Shown: piece after piece, positions 50,954-60,402 of the stretch | How positions within the stretch are numbered: the first letter of the stretch is position 1 | How the letters are laid out: each line of letters opens with the position of its first letter | Origin: Stenotrophomonas sp. 169 | GTDB taxonomy: Bacteria; Pseudomonadota; Gammaproteobacteria; Xanthomonadales; Xanthomonadaceae | Length of the DNA: 64,000 nt | Reading direction: 5' to 3' | Assembly (NCBI RefSeq): GCF_014621775.1 | Contig: NZ_CP061204.1 | Coordinates: forward strand, 310,001-374,000 | Translations under genes and position numbers: made by a program | Notes under the pieces: generated by a model | Told to the model about the DNA's origin: nothing | The model's input: only the letters and a program-made list of their open reading frames with translations | Database searches by the model: none

Positions 50954-51343
50954 TTACTCGCCCTGGTACTGTTTTTCTTCCACCAGCGCCGAACCGGCGA
51001 CCCGGTTGATCTCGTTCTTCACCTGCACACGTTCGCCGTTGGTGCCATAGACACCGCGCGCGAGCTGCACGAAGGCGTCGTCGAACACCTGCGCCGCTTC
51101 TTTGTCGCGCAGCTGGTCCTGGATATCCCACATGCGCTCGTTGATGGCCTTCAGCTGCTGCTTCAGGGCATCCAGCGCCGGCTGGCTGCTGCGTTGCGCG
51201 GCGAACAACGGCAGCAAGCCGTCCAGTTCGGTGCGTATGTTGGCCAGTTTGTCCGCATCCGAGATGCGTTCGGCCTTGATTTCCAGGATGGTGATCTTGT
51301 CGATCAGCTCGCCGATCGATACAGGGGTCAGGATCGCGTCCAC
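50954..51343 (-). CDS. DUF6165 family protein
   Basis: The 129-residue cytosolic protein starts MDAILTPVSIGELIDKITIL and has DIQDQLRDKEAAQVFDDAFV and YGTNGERVQVKNEINRVAGS, a pattern typical of DUF6165. Members are often near lipopolysaccharide-related genes, but no biochemical function is established. It is predicted all-helical. It shares a terminator with ax21. Confidence 0.8.
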   Translation of the reverse strand: MDAILTPVSIGELIDKITILEIKAERISDADKLANIRTELDGLLPLFAAQRSSQPALDALKQQLKAINERMWDIQDQLRDKEAAQVFDDAFVQLARGVYGTNGERVQVKNEINRVAGSALVEEKQYQGE

Positions 51344-51497
51344 GCAGGTGCTCCGTTGAACAGGGGGCCATGATAGCGCGCGCGGACTTTACGTCGTCTT
51401 TGCGCGCAACCGGGGCCGGCGCCATCGATCGGTTACGCCCCGTCCTTCCACACTGCTTAGCTCCGACGGCCCTGCCGTCATTGCACAGGACAGCAGC

Positions 51498-52196
51498 ATG
51501 AAGTGGGATGGGATGCGCAGGTACACAGCGGCAGGGCTGCTGGTGGCAGGGATGGGGGCGCAGGCCACTGCGGGCGCAACGGGCAGCGGAAGCCTGGCCT
51601 TGGCCAGCGACTATGTCTGGCGTGGCAGCTCGCAGACCGGTGGCGATCCCGCGGTGCAGGCGGGCGTGCGGCTCAGCGCGCGCAATGGGCTGTATGCCAG
51701 TGTGTGGGGATCGAATGTCGCGTTCACGCCGGACGTCGGTGCGCGTAGCGAGTTCGATGCGGCACTGGGGTGGAGCGGTGATCTGACGCCCGCATGGGGC
51801 CTGGACGGCAGCGTCGTGCGCTACGTCTACCCCGCTACTGGACGCGCGCTGGACTGGACCGAACTGTCCGCCACGGCGACCTTCCGGCAACGCGCGTGGC
51901 TGCAGTTGGCGCATTCGCGCGATGCCCTGGCCGGTGGTGACGCCGGTACCTATGCACAGATCGGTGGACGCCTCACACTGGGGGCCGACACGCGCCTGGA
52001 GGCCGTCTACGGCCGCTATTGGCTGGCCAGCGCGCAGGCGCGCAACTACCAGCATGTGCAGGTCAGCCTGATCCGCGCGATGGCCGAACACTGGGAACTG
52101 CGCGTCACCGGCCACGCTACCGACGGCGCTGCCCGCACCTTGTTTCCCGGCAATGCCGGCGGCCGTCTGGAACTGGCGCTGCAGGCCAGCTTCTAG
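51498..52196 (+). CDS. TorF-family putative porin (TIGR02001 type)
   Basis: The 232-residue precursor has a signal peptide (TAAGLLVAGMGAQATAGA), then LALASDYVWRGSSQTGGDPA, the defining motif of this putative porin family, and alternating beta-strand sequence to a terminal Phe (LELALQASF). It probably forms an outer-membrane beta-barrel. An in-frame ATG at 51513 could also be the start. A degenerate SMAG pair follows immediately. Confidence 0.85.
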   Translation: MKWDGMRRYTAAGLLVAGMGAQATAGATGSGSLALASDYVWRGSSQTGGDPAVQAGVRLSARNGLYASVWGSNVAFTPDVGARSEFDAALGWSGDLTPAWGLDGSVVRYVYPATGRALDWTELSATATFRQRAWLQLAHSRDALAGGDAGTYAQIGGRLTLGADTRLEAVYGRYWLASAQARNYQHVQVSLIRAMAEHWELRVTGHATDGAARTLFPGNAGGRLELALQASF

Positions 52197-52197
52197 C

Positions 52198-52274
52198 CGC
52201 AGCGCCGAGCCGTGCCCGGCCGCCCGTCCGTCACGATGCCCTGATGTCGCCCGCCGGGCGGGGCTCGGCGCTAC
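52198..52274. repeat. SMAG-type REP pair, degenerate
   Basis: GCAGCGCCGAGCCGTGCCCGG on the left and GGGGCTCGGCGCTAC on the right form an inverted pair. The left terminal GTAG has mutated (GCAG). It lies between the porin gene and the convergent YehS-like gene. Confidence 0.7.
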
Positions 52275-52309
52275 CGTGCGCGTTCGTTACAGGGCGGCGC
52301 GAGGGACTC

Positions 52310-52789
52310 TTACCCGTTCGCCGCGCCGCGCACCCGCAGTACCAGGCCCTTCAGGAAATACCGCAGCAGCTGGTCGCCGGCCTTGCGGAAGTTCTTGTGG
52401 TCGCGCTGGCGGAACACGGCGCTCAGCTCCGGCTTGGTCACGGCGAAGCCGGCGTCGACGAAAATCTCGTGCAGGTCCACGTCCCGCAGCTGGAAAGCAA
52501 CGCGCAGCTTCTTCAGGATCAGGTTGTTGTCGATGCGCGTCTCGATGGCGCGCTGTGGCTGGGTCTCGTCGCGGCCGCGCAGGTGCACGATCAGGCCGTC
52601 CAGCACATGGGCCAGCGCCTCATCGCTGCAGGGTTCGAAGCCTGCTTCGTTTTCCTGCTTCAACCAGGCATTGACCTGCTCGGCAGTCACCGGAAAGGCG
52701 GGATCGGCCAGTTCGCACAGCACCACAATGTGGTTGTCGCTCAGGTCGAGGGCAAAGCGCAGGCTGCGCAGGACATCGTTGTTGATCAT
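52310..52789 (-). CDS. yehS: YehS-like DUF1456 family protein
   Basis: The 159-residue protein starts MINNDVLRSLRFALDLSDNH and has two DUF1456 repeats, each with an 'NN-xL-x-LR-A-L' opening (the second is DNNLILKKLRVAFQLRDVDL). The C-terminus KNFRKAGDQLLRYFLKGLVL is typical. YehS is a conserved cytosolic protein with no known activity. GGAAG precedes the ATG at 52789, so the longer upstream frame was rejected. Confidence 0.9.
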   Translation of the reverse strand: MINNDVLRSLRFALDLSDNHIVVLCELADPAFPVTAEQVNAWLKQENEAGFEPCSDEALAHVLDGLIVHLRGRDETQPQRAIETRIDNNLILKKLRVAFQLRDVDLHEIFVDAGFAVTKPELSAVFRQRDHKNFRKAGDQLLRYFLKGLVLRVRGAANG

Positions 52790-52912
52790 GATCTTCCACA
52801 CCACCGGTACGGCGTACCGGGACCACCATTGTACCGTCCCCATCCGCTGTCATCCGGCGGTCACGGAACTGCAGCACAGTGCGCGCTGTGACCCTCTGCA
52901 GCAGGACCCCCG

Positions 52913-53407
52913 ATGCGCGCTCGCTTTTTCCTTGCCTTGGCGGCCCTGATGCTGGCATCTCCGGCCTGGGCGCAGCCTGCCTTCGTGCCACTGCAGCAGC
53001 GGGTCGACCCGACGAAGCTGGCCGATATCGGACTGAGCACGGCGCAGCTTGATGCGCTGAACCGGCTGCTGCAGGACACAGAAGCCGCGCATCCGCAGAC
53101 CGTGCCGGACGTCGCCCGAGCCGGCGTCCCGTCGGCGGCGGATGCGTCGCCACGGCCTGCCCCCATGCATATCGGCCTGGACGAGGGGCCCATCAAGGCA
53201 CGCGCCACCGGCACCATCGCCGGGTGGGAGCCGGGCACGCTGTTCACCCTGGACAACGGCCAGCAATGGCAGGTGTTGAAGGGCCGGATGACCCTGCGAC
53301 ATGCCGTGCAGGATCCGCAGATCGAAGTGGTGCCCGGCATCGCCGGCCGCTGGTTCCTGCAGGTCGATCCGGACCTGCCGAAGGCGCGCGTGTTCCGCGT
53401 ACGCTGA
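52913..53407 (+). CDS. Secreted hypothetical protein
   Basis: The 164-residue protein has a signal peptide (FLALAALMLASPAWA). The mature part has a helical N-terminal segment (LADIGLSTAQLDALNRLLQD), a Pro/Ala linker, and a C-terminal beta-rich domain with GEWxxGT-like TIAGWEPGTLFTLDNGQQWQ and GRWFLQVDPDLPKARVFRVR. The LDNGQQWQ strand occurs in several xanthomonad periplasmic proteins of unknown role. No operon partner is close enough to be certain. Confidence 0.7.
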   Translation: MRARFFLALAALMLASPAWAQPAFVPLQQRVDPTKLADIGLSTAQLDALNRLLQDTEAAHPQTVPDVARAGVPSAADASPRPAPMHIGLDEGPIKARATGTIAGWEPGTLFTLDNGQQWQVLKGRMTLRHAVQDPQIEVVPGIAGRWFLQVDPDLPKARVFRVR

Positions 53408-53485
53408 GCGCACCGCAACCGATCCGGCAACACAGGCGCTGGCCGACAGTGACAGAATGTCCGCCTGACCCCATGGAGTTGCCAG

Positions 53486-54238
53486 ATGACCCGTACTGCC
53501 CTGATCACCGGCGCCACCTCCGGCTTCGGTGCCGCTGCCGTCCATCGCTTTGCCAAGGCGGGCTGGAACGTCATCGCGACCGGCCGTCGCAGCGAGCGAC
53601 TGCAGCCGCTGGTGGACACCTACGGGGCTGACCGGGTACACGCCGCCGTATTCGACGTGCGCGATGCAGAGGCGATGGATGCCGCGCTCGCGGCGTTGCC
53701 GCCGGCGTTCGCGCAGATCGATCTGCTGGTGAACAACGCGGGCCTGGCGCAGGGCACCGCGCCTGCCCAGCTGGCCCGTCTGGAAGACTGGCGCACGATG
53801 ATCGACACCAATGTCACGGCGCTGGTCACGCTGACCCACCGCCTGCTGCCGCAACTGGTCGCGCGCAAGGGCGCCATCATCAATATTTCGTCCGTGGCCG
53901 GCGTCTACCCGTATCCGGGTGGCAATGCCTACGGCGGCACCAAAGCATTCGTCAGCCAGTTCTCGCTGGGCCTGCGCGCGGACCTGCACGGCAGTGGCGT
54001 GCGGGTGACCACCATTGAACCGGGCATGGCGGAGACCGAGTTCACCGTGGTGCGTACGCACGGCGACCAGGCGGCGTCGGACAAGCTGTATACCGGAGCC
54101 AATCCGATGACGGCCGACGATATCGCCGAGCAGATCTTCTGGGTGGCCAGCCTGCCGCCGCACCTCAACATCAACCGCTTGGAAGTGATGCCGGTCAGCC
54201 AGTCCTTCGCCGGGTTCCAGGTCGCCCGCGAAGGCTGA
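53486..54238 (+). CDS. ydfG: Short-chain dehydrogenase, YdfG-like
   Basis: The 250-residue SDR has TGATSGFG (cofactor-binding TGxxxGxG), NNAGLA, catalytic Ser in NISSVAGVYPY and YGGTK (YxxxK). The C-terminal LNINRLEVMPVSQSFAGF matches YdfG, an NADP-dependent 3-hydroxy acid / serine dehydrogenase in E. coli. The ATG is at 53486. It is followed by an 18-bp-stem hairpin. Confidence 0.9.
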   Translation: MTRTALITGATSGFGAAAVHRFAKAGWNVIATGRRSERLQPLVDTYGADRVHAAVFDVRDAEAMDAALAALPPAFAQIDLLVNNAGLAQGTAPAQLARLEDWRTMIDTNVTALVTLTHRLLPQLVARKGAIINISSVAGVYPYPGGNAYGGTKAFVSQFSLGLRADLHGSGVRVTTIEPGMAETEFTVVRTHGDQAASDKLYTGANPMTADDIAEQIFWVASLPPHLNINRLEVMPVSQSFAGFQVAREG

Positions 54239-54252
54239 CCCCGAACGCAGCA

Positions 54253-54293
54253 GGGATCGGATTCCTTTCGCTGGACGAAAGGGATCCGATCCC
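54253..54293. terminator. 18-bp near-perfect hairpin after the SDR gene
   Basis: GGGATCGGATTCCTTTCG pairs with CGAAAGGGATCCGATCCC with one G/T position and a CTGGA loop. It sits between convergent genes (SDR and SPOR protein). There is no T tract. Its CTTTCG/CGAAAG core resembles the hairpin after mmsB. Confidence 0.55.
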
Positions 54294-54303
54294 GGGCGGC
54301 CGG

Positions 54304-55170
54304 TTACTGTGCCTTGATCGCCATCGCCTGCAGGCCGGTACCGTCTACCTTCTGCTTGGCTTCTGACAGCTCGCCGGCGGTGCCGTAAGGCCCCATCCGT
54401 ACACGATAGACCGTCTTGCCGTTGATCTGGGCCGATTCCACGCGGGCCGGCAGGCCGATCATGGCCAGCTTGGCCTTGGTCGCTTCGGCATCACCCGACG
54501 CACCGAAGGCGCCGGCCTGCAGGATGTAGCGCACGTTGCTTTCCGCAGCGGCGATGGCCGGCGCGGGTGCTGCCGTTGCGTTGGGGGCAGCAGCAGGCGC
54601 GCTGGCTACCGGCGTGGCGGCCGCCGGCGGGGGCGACGCCGGACGCTCATTCAATGGGGCGGGCAGGGCCGTGCTGGCCGGCGCGGTGGCCGTGCCTGCC
54701 GTGGTCGTTGCCGCCGTGGACGACGGCGCGGGGGCCGCAGCGGGCGGTACCGGCTTGCCTTCCAGCGCCGCCTGCGCGCGCTGCGCTTCCGTCCGCACCC
54801 GACGCTGGTCTTCGGCACGCGCGCTGGCAGCCAGTTCCGCGTCGGACATCTCCACTTCCTTGCCGGGCAGCAGCGTGTAGAAGTCGTACTGCGTCGCGGC
54901 GGGCTTGGCGGGCTCGGCCGGCTTCGCCGCCGCAGGCGTTTCCACCTGCGAACCCACGTCGCCCTCGGCCTCGGCTACCGGCGCCGGCTGCGCATTCGGG
55001 TCCGGGCGCGGGCCCGCACGCAGGAAGCCGTCGGCATCGCCTTTGAACAGATTCGGTGCGGCCAGGAACACCACCGCGGCAATCGCCACGCCGGCGATCA
55101 GCCACACCCATCCCGGCGTTCCCTGGCTGCTGTTGCGCCGTGCCTGACTTTTGCCGCGTCGTGCTGCCAT
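54304..55170 (-). CDS. SPOR domain-containing protein (FtsN-like)
   Basis: The 288-residue membrane protein has a short cytosolic basic N-terminus (MAARRGKSQARRNSSQG), one helix (WVWLIAGVAIAAVVFLAA) and a long Pro/Ala/Thr-rich periplasmic linker. The C-terminal SPOR domain (about 210-288) has YILQAGAFGASGDAEATKAK and TVYRVRMGPYGTAGELSEAK. This is the FtsN/DedD architecture: it binds glycan-rich septal peptidoglycan at division. It follows argS by 20 bases, as is usual in xanthomonads. Confidence 0.88.
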   Translation of the reverse strand: MAARRGKSQARRNSSQGTPGWVWLIAGVAIAAVVFLAAPNLFKGDADGFLRAGPRPDPNAQPAPVAEAEGDVGSQVETPAAAKPAEPAKPAATQYDFYTLLPGKEVEMSDAELAASARAEDQRRVRTEAQRAQAALEGKPVPPAAAPAPSSTAATTTAGTATAPASTALPAPLNERPASPPPAAATPVASAPAAAPNATAAPAPAIAAAESNVRYILQAGAFGASGDAEATKAKLAMIGLPARVESAQINGKTVYRVRMGPYGTAGELSEAKQKVDGTGLQAMAIKAQ

Positions 55171-55190
55171 GTCTACTACGTCTCCAGTGC

Positions 55191-56879
55191 TTACATTTTT
55201 TCCGGGGCGCCCACGCCCAGGAGTTCGAGGCCATTGCTCAGCACCTGGCGCGTCGCGCAGGCGAGGGTGAGCTTGGCATCGCGGTCGGCGGCGTCTTCCA
55301 CCAGCACCGGCGTCCCGTGATACCACGTGTGGAACGCGTGTGCCAATTCACGCAGGTACTGCGCGACCAGATGCGGTTCCAGCGCAATGCCGGCGGCTTC
55401 CACCACCTCCGGATACCGCGAGATTTCATTCATCAGGTTCAGCGACGACTCGTCGTCCAGCGTACGCAGCGCGGTCAGTCCCTGCTCCTGTGAATACCCC
55501 ATTCCCTTCTCGTTCGCCTGGCGAAGCAGGCTGCACACGCGGGCATGGGCGTACTGCACGTAGAACACCGGATTGTCGTTGCTCTGCTGCCGCGCCAGAT
55601 CGATGTCGAAGGTCAGCTGCGAGTCCGGCTTGCGCGCGATCAGGAACCAACGGGTCGCATCGCGGCCGGCTTCCTCGATCAGGTCGCGCAGGGTGAAGTA
55701 GCTGCCGGCGCGCTTGGACAGCTTCACCTCTTCGCCGCCACGCATCACCGTCACCATCTGGTGCAGCACGTACTCGGGCCAGCCCTGCGGGATACCCACG
55801 CCCATTGCCTGCAGGCCGGCGCGAACGCGCGACAGCGAGCCGTGATGGTCTGCGCCCAGTTCAGTGATGGCGCGCTCGTAGCCGCGCTGCCACTTGGTCA
55901 GGTGATAGGCCACGTCCGGGACGAAGTAGGTGAAGGTGCCGTCGGACTTGCGCATCACGCGGTCCTTGTCGTCACCGAAGTCGGTCGAGCGCAGCCACAG
56001 CGCGCCGCCTTCCTCATAGGTATGTCCCGACTCCTGCAGGCGCTGCACCGCTTCGGCGACTTTGCCGTCGTTGTACAGCGAGCTTTCCAGGAAATAGATG
56101 TCGAAATCCACGCCGAATGCGGCCAGGTCGAGATTCTGCTCGTTGCGCAGGTAGGCCACGGCGAAACGACGAAGTGCCGCCATGTCGTCGGGATCCTTGG
56201 CGCCGACCACCATGGTGCCTTCCAGGTCGACGCTGGCGCCGCGCATGTACGCGTCGGCCACGTCCTGGATGTAATCGCCGCGGTACCCGCCTTCCGGCCA
56301 GCCGGGCTCGTCGGGCTTGATGCCCTTGACCCGTGCGTGGGTGGACAGGGCGAGGTTCTCGATCTGCACGCCGGCATCGTTGTAATAGAACTCGCGCTTG
56401 GCGTTCCAGCCATTGGCATCCAGCACGCGGGCAACGCAGTCACCGATCGCGGCGGCACGGCCGTGGCCGACGTGCAAAGGTCCGGTCGGGTTGGCGGACA
56501 CATACTCCACGCCGACCGTACGGCCATTGCCGGACAGGTTGCGACCGTAGTCGACACCTTCCTTGATCACGCTGACGGCCTCGCGCTGGAACGCGCTGGC
56601 CGCGAGGTGGAAATTGATGAAGCCGGGGCCTGCGATCTCGACCTTGCTGACATCGGTGCTGTTCGGCAACGCCTCTACCAACGCCTGGGCGATGGCGCGC
56701 GGATTGCTGCGCGCAGCCTTGGCCAGCAGCATCGCGGCATTGGTGGCGAAGTCGCCGTGTTCCCGGGTCTTCGGGCGTTCGACCACGAATTCCGGCGGCA
56801 GGGAGTCGACGGGCAGGGTGCCATTGGCGCGCAGGGCTTCGATGCCTTGGCTGATCAGGGCGCGGAGGAGATTTTTCAC
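55191..56879 (-). CDS. argS: Arginine-tRNA ligase
   Basis: ArgRS charges tRNA-Arg in the cytosol. The 562-residue length is typical. HIGH is HVGHG in [18 protein letters not shown], and [18 protein letters not shown] is the KMSKS-like loop. An N-terminal Add1-type domain and C-terminal anticodon-binding helices ([18 protein letters not shown]) are present. I chose the GTG at 56879 (AGCAGG upstream) over an ATG at 56915, since the family's N-terminus begins there. Confidence 0.95.
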   Translation of the reverse strand: MKNLLRALISQGIEALRANGTLPVDSLPPEFVVERPKTREHGDFATNAAMLLAKAARSNPRAIAQALVEALPNSTDVSKVEIAGPGFINFHLAASAFQREAVSVIKEGVDYGRNLSGNGRTVGVEYVSANPTGPLHVGHGRAAAIGDCVARVLDANGWNAKREFYYNDAGVQIENLALSTHARVKGIKPDEPGWPEGGYRGDYIQDVADAYMRGASVDLEGTMVVGAKDPDDMAALRRFAVAYLRNEQNLDLAAFGVDFDIYFLESSLYNDGKVAEAVQRLQESGHTYEEGGALWLRSTDFGDDKDRVMRKSDGTFTYFVPDVAYHLTKWQRGYERAITELGADHHGSLSRVRAGLQAMGVGIPQGWPEYVLHQMVTVMRGGEEVKLSKRAGSYFTLRDLIEEAGRDATRWFLIARKPDSQLTFDIDLARQQSNDNPVFYVQYAHARVCSLLRQANEKGMGYSQEQGLTALRTLDDESSLNLMNEISRYPEVVEAAGIALEPHLVAQYLRELAHAFHTWYHGTPVLVEDAADRDAKLTLACATRQVLSNGLELLGVGAPEKM

Positions 56880-57041
56880 GAGGCCTGCTGTGAAGTGAGC
56901 GGCGGAATCCCCCATTTTAGCCGATCTGTCCCCCCACGGCGGCAGCAACCGTACGTCGCAGCGTGGTGCCGCTCAGCTGGGGCCGCCGCAACCGCTGTGG
57001 ATCCCCGTGGCGTGGGCGGGTCTGGCCGCCCTGGCCCGGCG

Positions 57042-57746
57042 CTAGCGGGGCGTGCGGGCGGCGACAGGCAACAACCAACCGCGTTCAGCAAACGACACAG
57101 GGGGGCCTTCGCCGATGACCAGATGGTCCAGCAGGCGGATGTCCATGACCGCCAGCGCCTGCTGCAGCGCATGGGTCGCGTCATGGTCGGCCGAGGACGG
57201 TTCCGCATGGCCGGAGGGATGATTGTGGCTGACGATCACCGCTGCGGCGTTGTGGGCCATGGCGCGGCGGACAACCTCGCGCGGATGGACCGACGCCGCA
57301 TTGATCGTGCCCTGGAACAGTTCTTCATAGGCCAGCAGACGGTGCTGGTTGTCCATGAACAGCGCCGCGAACACCTCGTTGGGGCGTCCGCGCAACCGGT
57401 GCTGCAGATAATGGGCTGCCACCGCCGGTGAATGTCCGACCACCTCGCGTTCGCCGAGACGGGCGGCGAGATGACGCTGGGCGAGCTCCAGTCCGGCCAC
57501 CAGCGCGCAGCTGCGGGCCGGCCCCAGTCCCGGCAGCCGTGCCAGCTGGGCGGCGGGGAGGTCCAGCAGGCGACGCAGTGGTCCGTGCGCGCCGAGCAGG
57601 GCGCGGGCGGTCTGCACCGCATCCTGGCCACGGGTGCCGGAGCCGAGGAAGAGGGCCAGCAGCTCGGCTTCGGACAGCGCGCCGGGGCCTTTGGCCAGGA
57701 GTCGTTCGCGGGGGCGCTCATTGGGGGGCCAGTCATGGATTGCCAT
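57042..57746 (-). CDS. radC: RadC-type JAB-domain protein
   Basis: The 234-residue protein has an N-terminal helix-hairpin-helix region ([20 protein letters not shown]) and the JAMM/MPN+ motif [17 protein letters not shown] with its metal ligands. RadC was named after a repair phenotype later attributed to another gene, so its role remains unclear. The ATG at 57746 begins [16 protein letters not shown], the conserved RadC start. It is oriented away from coaBC. Confidence 0.95.
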   Translation of the reverse strand: MAIHDWPPNERPRERLLAKGPGALSEAELLALFLGSGTRGQDAVQTARALLGAHGPLRRLLDLPAAQLARLPGLGPARSCALVAGLELAQRHLAARLGEREVVGHSPAVAAHYLQHRLRGRPNEVFAALFMDNQHRLLAYEELFQGTINAASVHPREVVRRAMAHNAAAVIVSHNHPSGHAEPSSADHDATHALQQALAVMDIRLLDHLVIGEGPPVSFAERGWLLPVAARTPR

Positions 57747-57804
57747 GCCGGCAGTGTGCGGTGACCGCAGGCGGCGGCCCATCAGGTACCGGCGTGTCGC
57801 CGCT

Positions 57805-58449
57805 TCAGACCTTGGCAGGGACCCGGATCGGGCAAGTCTGCAGGAAGGCATGCAGCTCATGGTTGCCGGTCAGCCCCAGCTTCCGCATCGCGTCGGACTT
57901 CTGCCGGCTGACGGTCTTCGGACTGCGGCCACGACGCTGGGCGATGGCGTTGATGCTCAGGCCCACCCGCAGGCCCTCCAGCACCTCGCATTCACCGGGC
58001 GACAGGCTGGCCGGGCGCGTCCGGTGGGCGAGGTCGCGGGCTTCCAGATGGGAGCGCAGGTGCTGCGACACATAGGTTTGGCCGGAAGCGGCCGTGCGTA
58101 CCGCCTGTGCCAGTTCGTCGAAGTCGACGGCCTTGTCCAGCGCGCCGCGCACGCCGCTTCCCAGCAGCATGGCCAGCACGCTCGGGCTGGCGGTGCCGGT
58201 GAGTACCACCAGCGGCAGGTCGGGATGGTCGGTCCGGATGCGGTCCAGCAGCTCGGGTCCGTCCAGCCCTTCGCCGGGCATGGTCAGGTCGGTCAAGACA
58301 ACGTCGCAGGGCTGCCGGGACAGCAGGGCGAGCAGCGTTTCACCGCCTGGCGCCTCGCCGACCACGTCGATCTGTGCGTTCTGCAGGACCACGCGGGCAC
58401 CGTACAGGATGATCGGATGATCGTCGGCGATGATGGTCCGGATATACAA
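57805..58449 (-). CDS. NarL/RcsB-type response regulator, TTG start
   Basis: The 214-residue regulator has a receiver domain (acidic pair in [11 protein letters not shown], phosphoacceptor D54 in [12 protein letters not shown], lysine in [10 protein letters not shown]) and a LuxR-type HTH ([20 protein letters not shown], then [20 protein letters not shown]). The only good start is a TTG at 58449 with AGGA upstream. SPKTVSRQK recalls RcsB-like recognition helices. No kinase gene is adjacent, so it is an orphan. It lies 58 bases upstream of radC in the same direction. Confidence 0.88.
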   Translation of the reverse strand: MYIRTIIADDHPIILYGARVVLQNAQIDVVGEAPGGETLLALLSRQPCDVVLTDLTMPGEGLDGPELLDRIRTDHPDLPLVVLTGTASPSVLAMLLGSGVRGALDKAVDFDELAQAVRTAASGQTYVSQHLRSHLEARDLAHRTRPASLSPGECEVLEGLRVGLSINAIAQRRGRSPKTVSRQKSDAMRKLGLTGNHELHAFLQTCPIRVPAKV

Positions 58450-58635
58450 AAAGACGTCCTGCGCTGGTGCGGAACCGATAACAGACGCCCGCTTGTTGCA
58501 AGCGGCGGGGGCGACATCCGGCTTCGTTTGATGCTGCCATACATGTCCTTATATCCGTCGGTCATATCTCCTCAAATAGGGGGTCTACGGGGCTTTCGGC
58601 TAAGCTAATGTCTTTGCGCGCATAGGATTTTTCCG

Positions 58636-59901
58636 GTGGCTGACTCACCCAAGGCTTCCCCGGCACCGCCGCGCCCTTTGCAAGGGCGTCGGGTGCTGCT
58701 GTGTGTCGGTGGCGGAATCGCGGCCTACAAGTCGCTGGAGCTGGTGCGCCGGCTGCGTGATGCAGGTGCGCAGGTGCAGGTCGCGATGACCGCGGGTGCC
58801 CAGCAGTTCGTCACGCCGCTGAGTTTCCAGGCGCTGTCCGGGCATCCCACGCGGACCACCCTGTGGGACAGCGCGGCCGAACAGGCGATGGGCCATATCG
58901 AGCTGGCGCGCTGGGCCGATCGCATCGTGATCGCTCCCGCCACCGCCGACCTGCTGGCTCGGCTGGCGCAGGGGCATGCTGACGATCTGGTCACCACGCT
59001 GTGCCTGGCCAGTACCGCAGCCCTCACCGTGTGCCCGGCGATGAACCACCGCATGTGGCTGCATCCGGCCACGCAGGCGAACATCGGGCTGCTGCGCGCG
59101 CGCGGTGCGCAGGTGGTCGGGCCGGTGGACGGTCCGCTGGCCGAAGGCGAGTCCGGTCCCGGCCGGCTGGCCGAGCCGGATGACATCGTGGCCGCGCTGG
59201 TGGCCGCCGAACGCGCTGACGCGGACACGCAGCAAGCGGTTGCCGGCAGCCAGTTGGCAGGCCTGCGCGTGGTGATCAGTGCCGGGCCGACGTATGAAGA
59301 CATCGACCCGGTCCGCTACGTCGGCAACCGCAGCAGCGGCAAGATGGGCTATGCGCTCGCCGCCGCCGCCGCCCGGCTGGGCGCCAGCGTGGTGCTGGTC
59401 AGTGGGCCGGTCCATCTGGCCACGCCAGCAGGCGTGCAGCGCATCGACGTGCGTTCGGCGGCGCAGATGCGCGATGCGGTGCTCGGCGCACTGCCCGCCG
59501 ACATCTACATCGGGGCGGCCGCCGTTTCCGATTACACGCCGCGCCACGTAGCACCGCAGAAGCTGAAAAAAACCGCCGACAGCCAGTCACTGGTGATCGA
59601 CCTGGTGCGTACGCCCGACATCCTGGCCGAGGTCGCCACCCAGACCCAGTCGTTGAAGCTGGTGGTCGGGTTCGCTGCGGAAACCCACGACGTGGAGAAG
59701 TACGCGCGCGGCAAGCTGGTCGACAAGCGCCTGGATCTGGTGATCGCCAACCAGGTGGGGCAGGGCACGGGCGGGTTCGAGAGTGACGACAACGCCGCCA
59801 CGGCCTACTGGCAGGGCGGCGAGCAGGTATTCCCGGCCACCTCGAAGACCGAACTGGCCACCCACCTCCTCGCCCTCATCGCGCAAAGGCTCAAAGCATG
59901 A
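58636..59901 (+). CDS. coaBC: Bifunctional phosphopantothenoylcysteine decarboxylase / synthase
   Basis: CoaBC joins cysteine to 4'-phosphopantothenate and decarboxylates it, in CoA synthesis. The 421-residue protein starts with a GTG. The CoaC half has the flavin motif [20 protein letters not shown] and [10 protein letters not shown]; the CoaB half has [20 protein letters not shown] and [18 protein letters not shown]. It overlaps dut by four bases. Confidence 0.95.
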   Translation: MADSPKASPAPPRPLQGRRVLLCVGGGIAAYKSLELVRRLRDAGAQVQVAMTAGAQQFVTPLSFQALSGHPTRTTLWDSAAEQAMGHIELARWADRIVIAPATADLLARLAQGHADDLVTTLCLASTAALTVCPAMNHRMWLHPATQANIGLLRARGAQVVGPVDGPLAEGESGPGRLAEPDDIVAALVAAERADADTQQAVAGSQLAGLRVVISAGPTYEDIDPVRYVGNRSSGKMGYALAAAAARLGASVVLVSGPVHLATPAGVQRIDVRSAAQMRDAVLGALPADIYIGAAAVSDYTPRHVAPQKLKKTADSQSLVIDLVRTPDILAEVATQTQSLKLVVGFAAETHDVEKYARGKLVDKRLDLVIANQVGQGTGGFESDDNAATAYWQGGEQVFPATSKTELATHLLALIAQRLKA

Positions 59902-60386
59902 CCACCGCATCCCGTCCCGCCACGCCGTCCCTGCAGCCCTTGCAGGTGAAGTTGCTTGATCCGCGCTTCGGCGACAGCTGGCCATTGCCGGCCTACGCTA
60001 CCGAAGCCAGCGCCGGCATGGACCTGCGTGCGGCGCTGGAAACCGCGCTGACCCTGCAGCCGGGTGACACCGCGCTGGTGCCCAGCGGGCTGTCCATCCA
60101 TGTAGCCGATCCGAACCTGTGTGCGGTGATCCTGCCACGGTCCGGGCTGGGCCACCGCCACGGCATCGTGCTGGGCAACGGGACCGGCCTCATCGATGCC
60201 GATTACCAGGGACCGCTGTTGATCAGCGTCTGGAACCGGGGCCGCGATGCCTTCACCATCGAGCCCGGTGACCGGATCGCGCAATTGGTCGTGCTGCCGA
60301 TCGTGCGCGTCGGCCTTCAGGTAGTGGATACTTTCAGCGACAGCACGCGCGGCGCGGGTGGATTCGGCCATACCGGAGTGCGCTGA
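59898..60386 (+). CDS. dut: dUTP diphosphatase
   Basis: Dut hydrolyses dUTP to dUMP, keeping uracil out of DNA and feeding dTMP synthesis. The 162-residue trimeric-type enzyme has motif 1 [14 protein letters not shown], motif 2 PRSGLG, motif 3 [10 protein letters not shown], motif 4 [10 protein letters not shown] and the C-terminal motif 5 [10 protein letters not shown]. Its start overlaps coaBC. The phosphomannomutase gene begins 16 bases after its stop. Confidence 0.96.
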   Translation: MTTASRPATPSLQPLQVKLLDPRFGDSWPLPAYATEASAGMDLRAALETALTLQPGDTALVPSGLSIHVADPNLCAVILPRSGLGHRHGIVLGNGTGLIDADYQGPLLISVWNRGRDAFTIEPGDRIAQLVVLPIVRVGLQVVDTFSDSTRGAGGFGHTGVR

Positions 60387-60402
60387 ACTCTCGGGGGACA
60401 GG

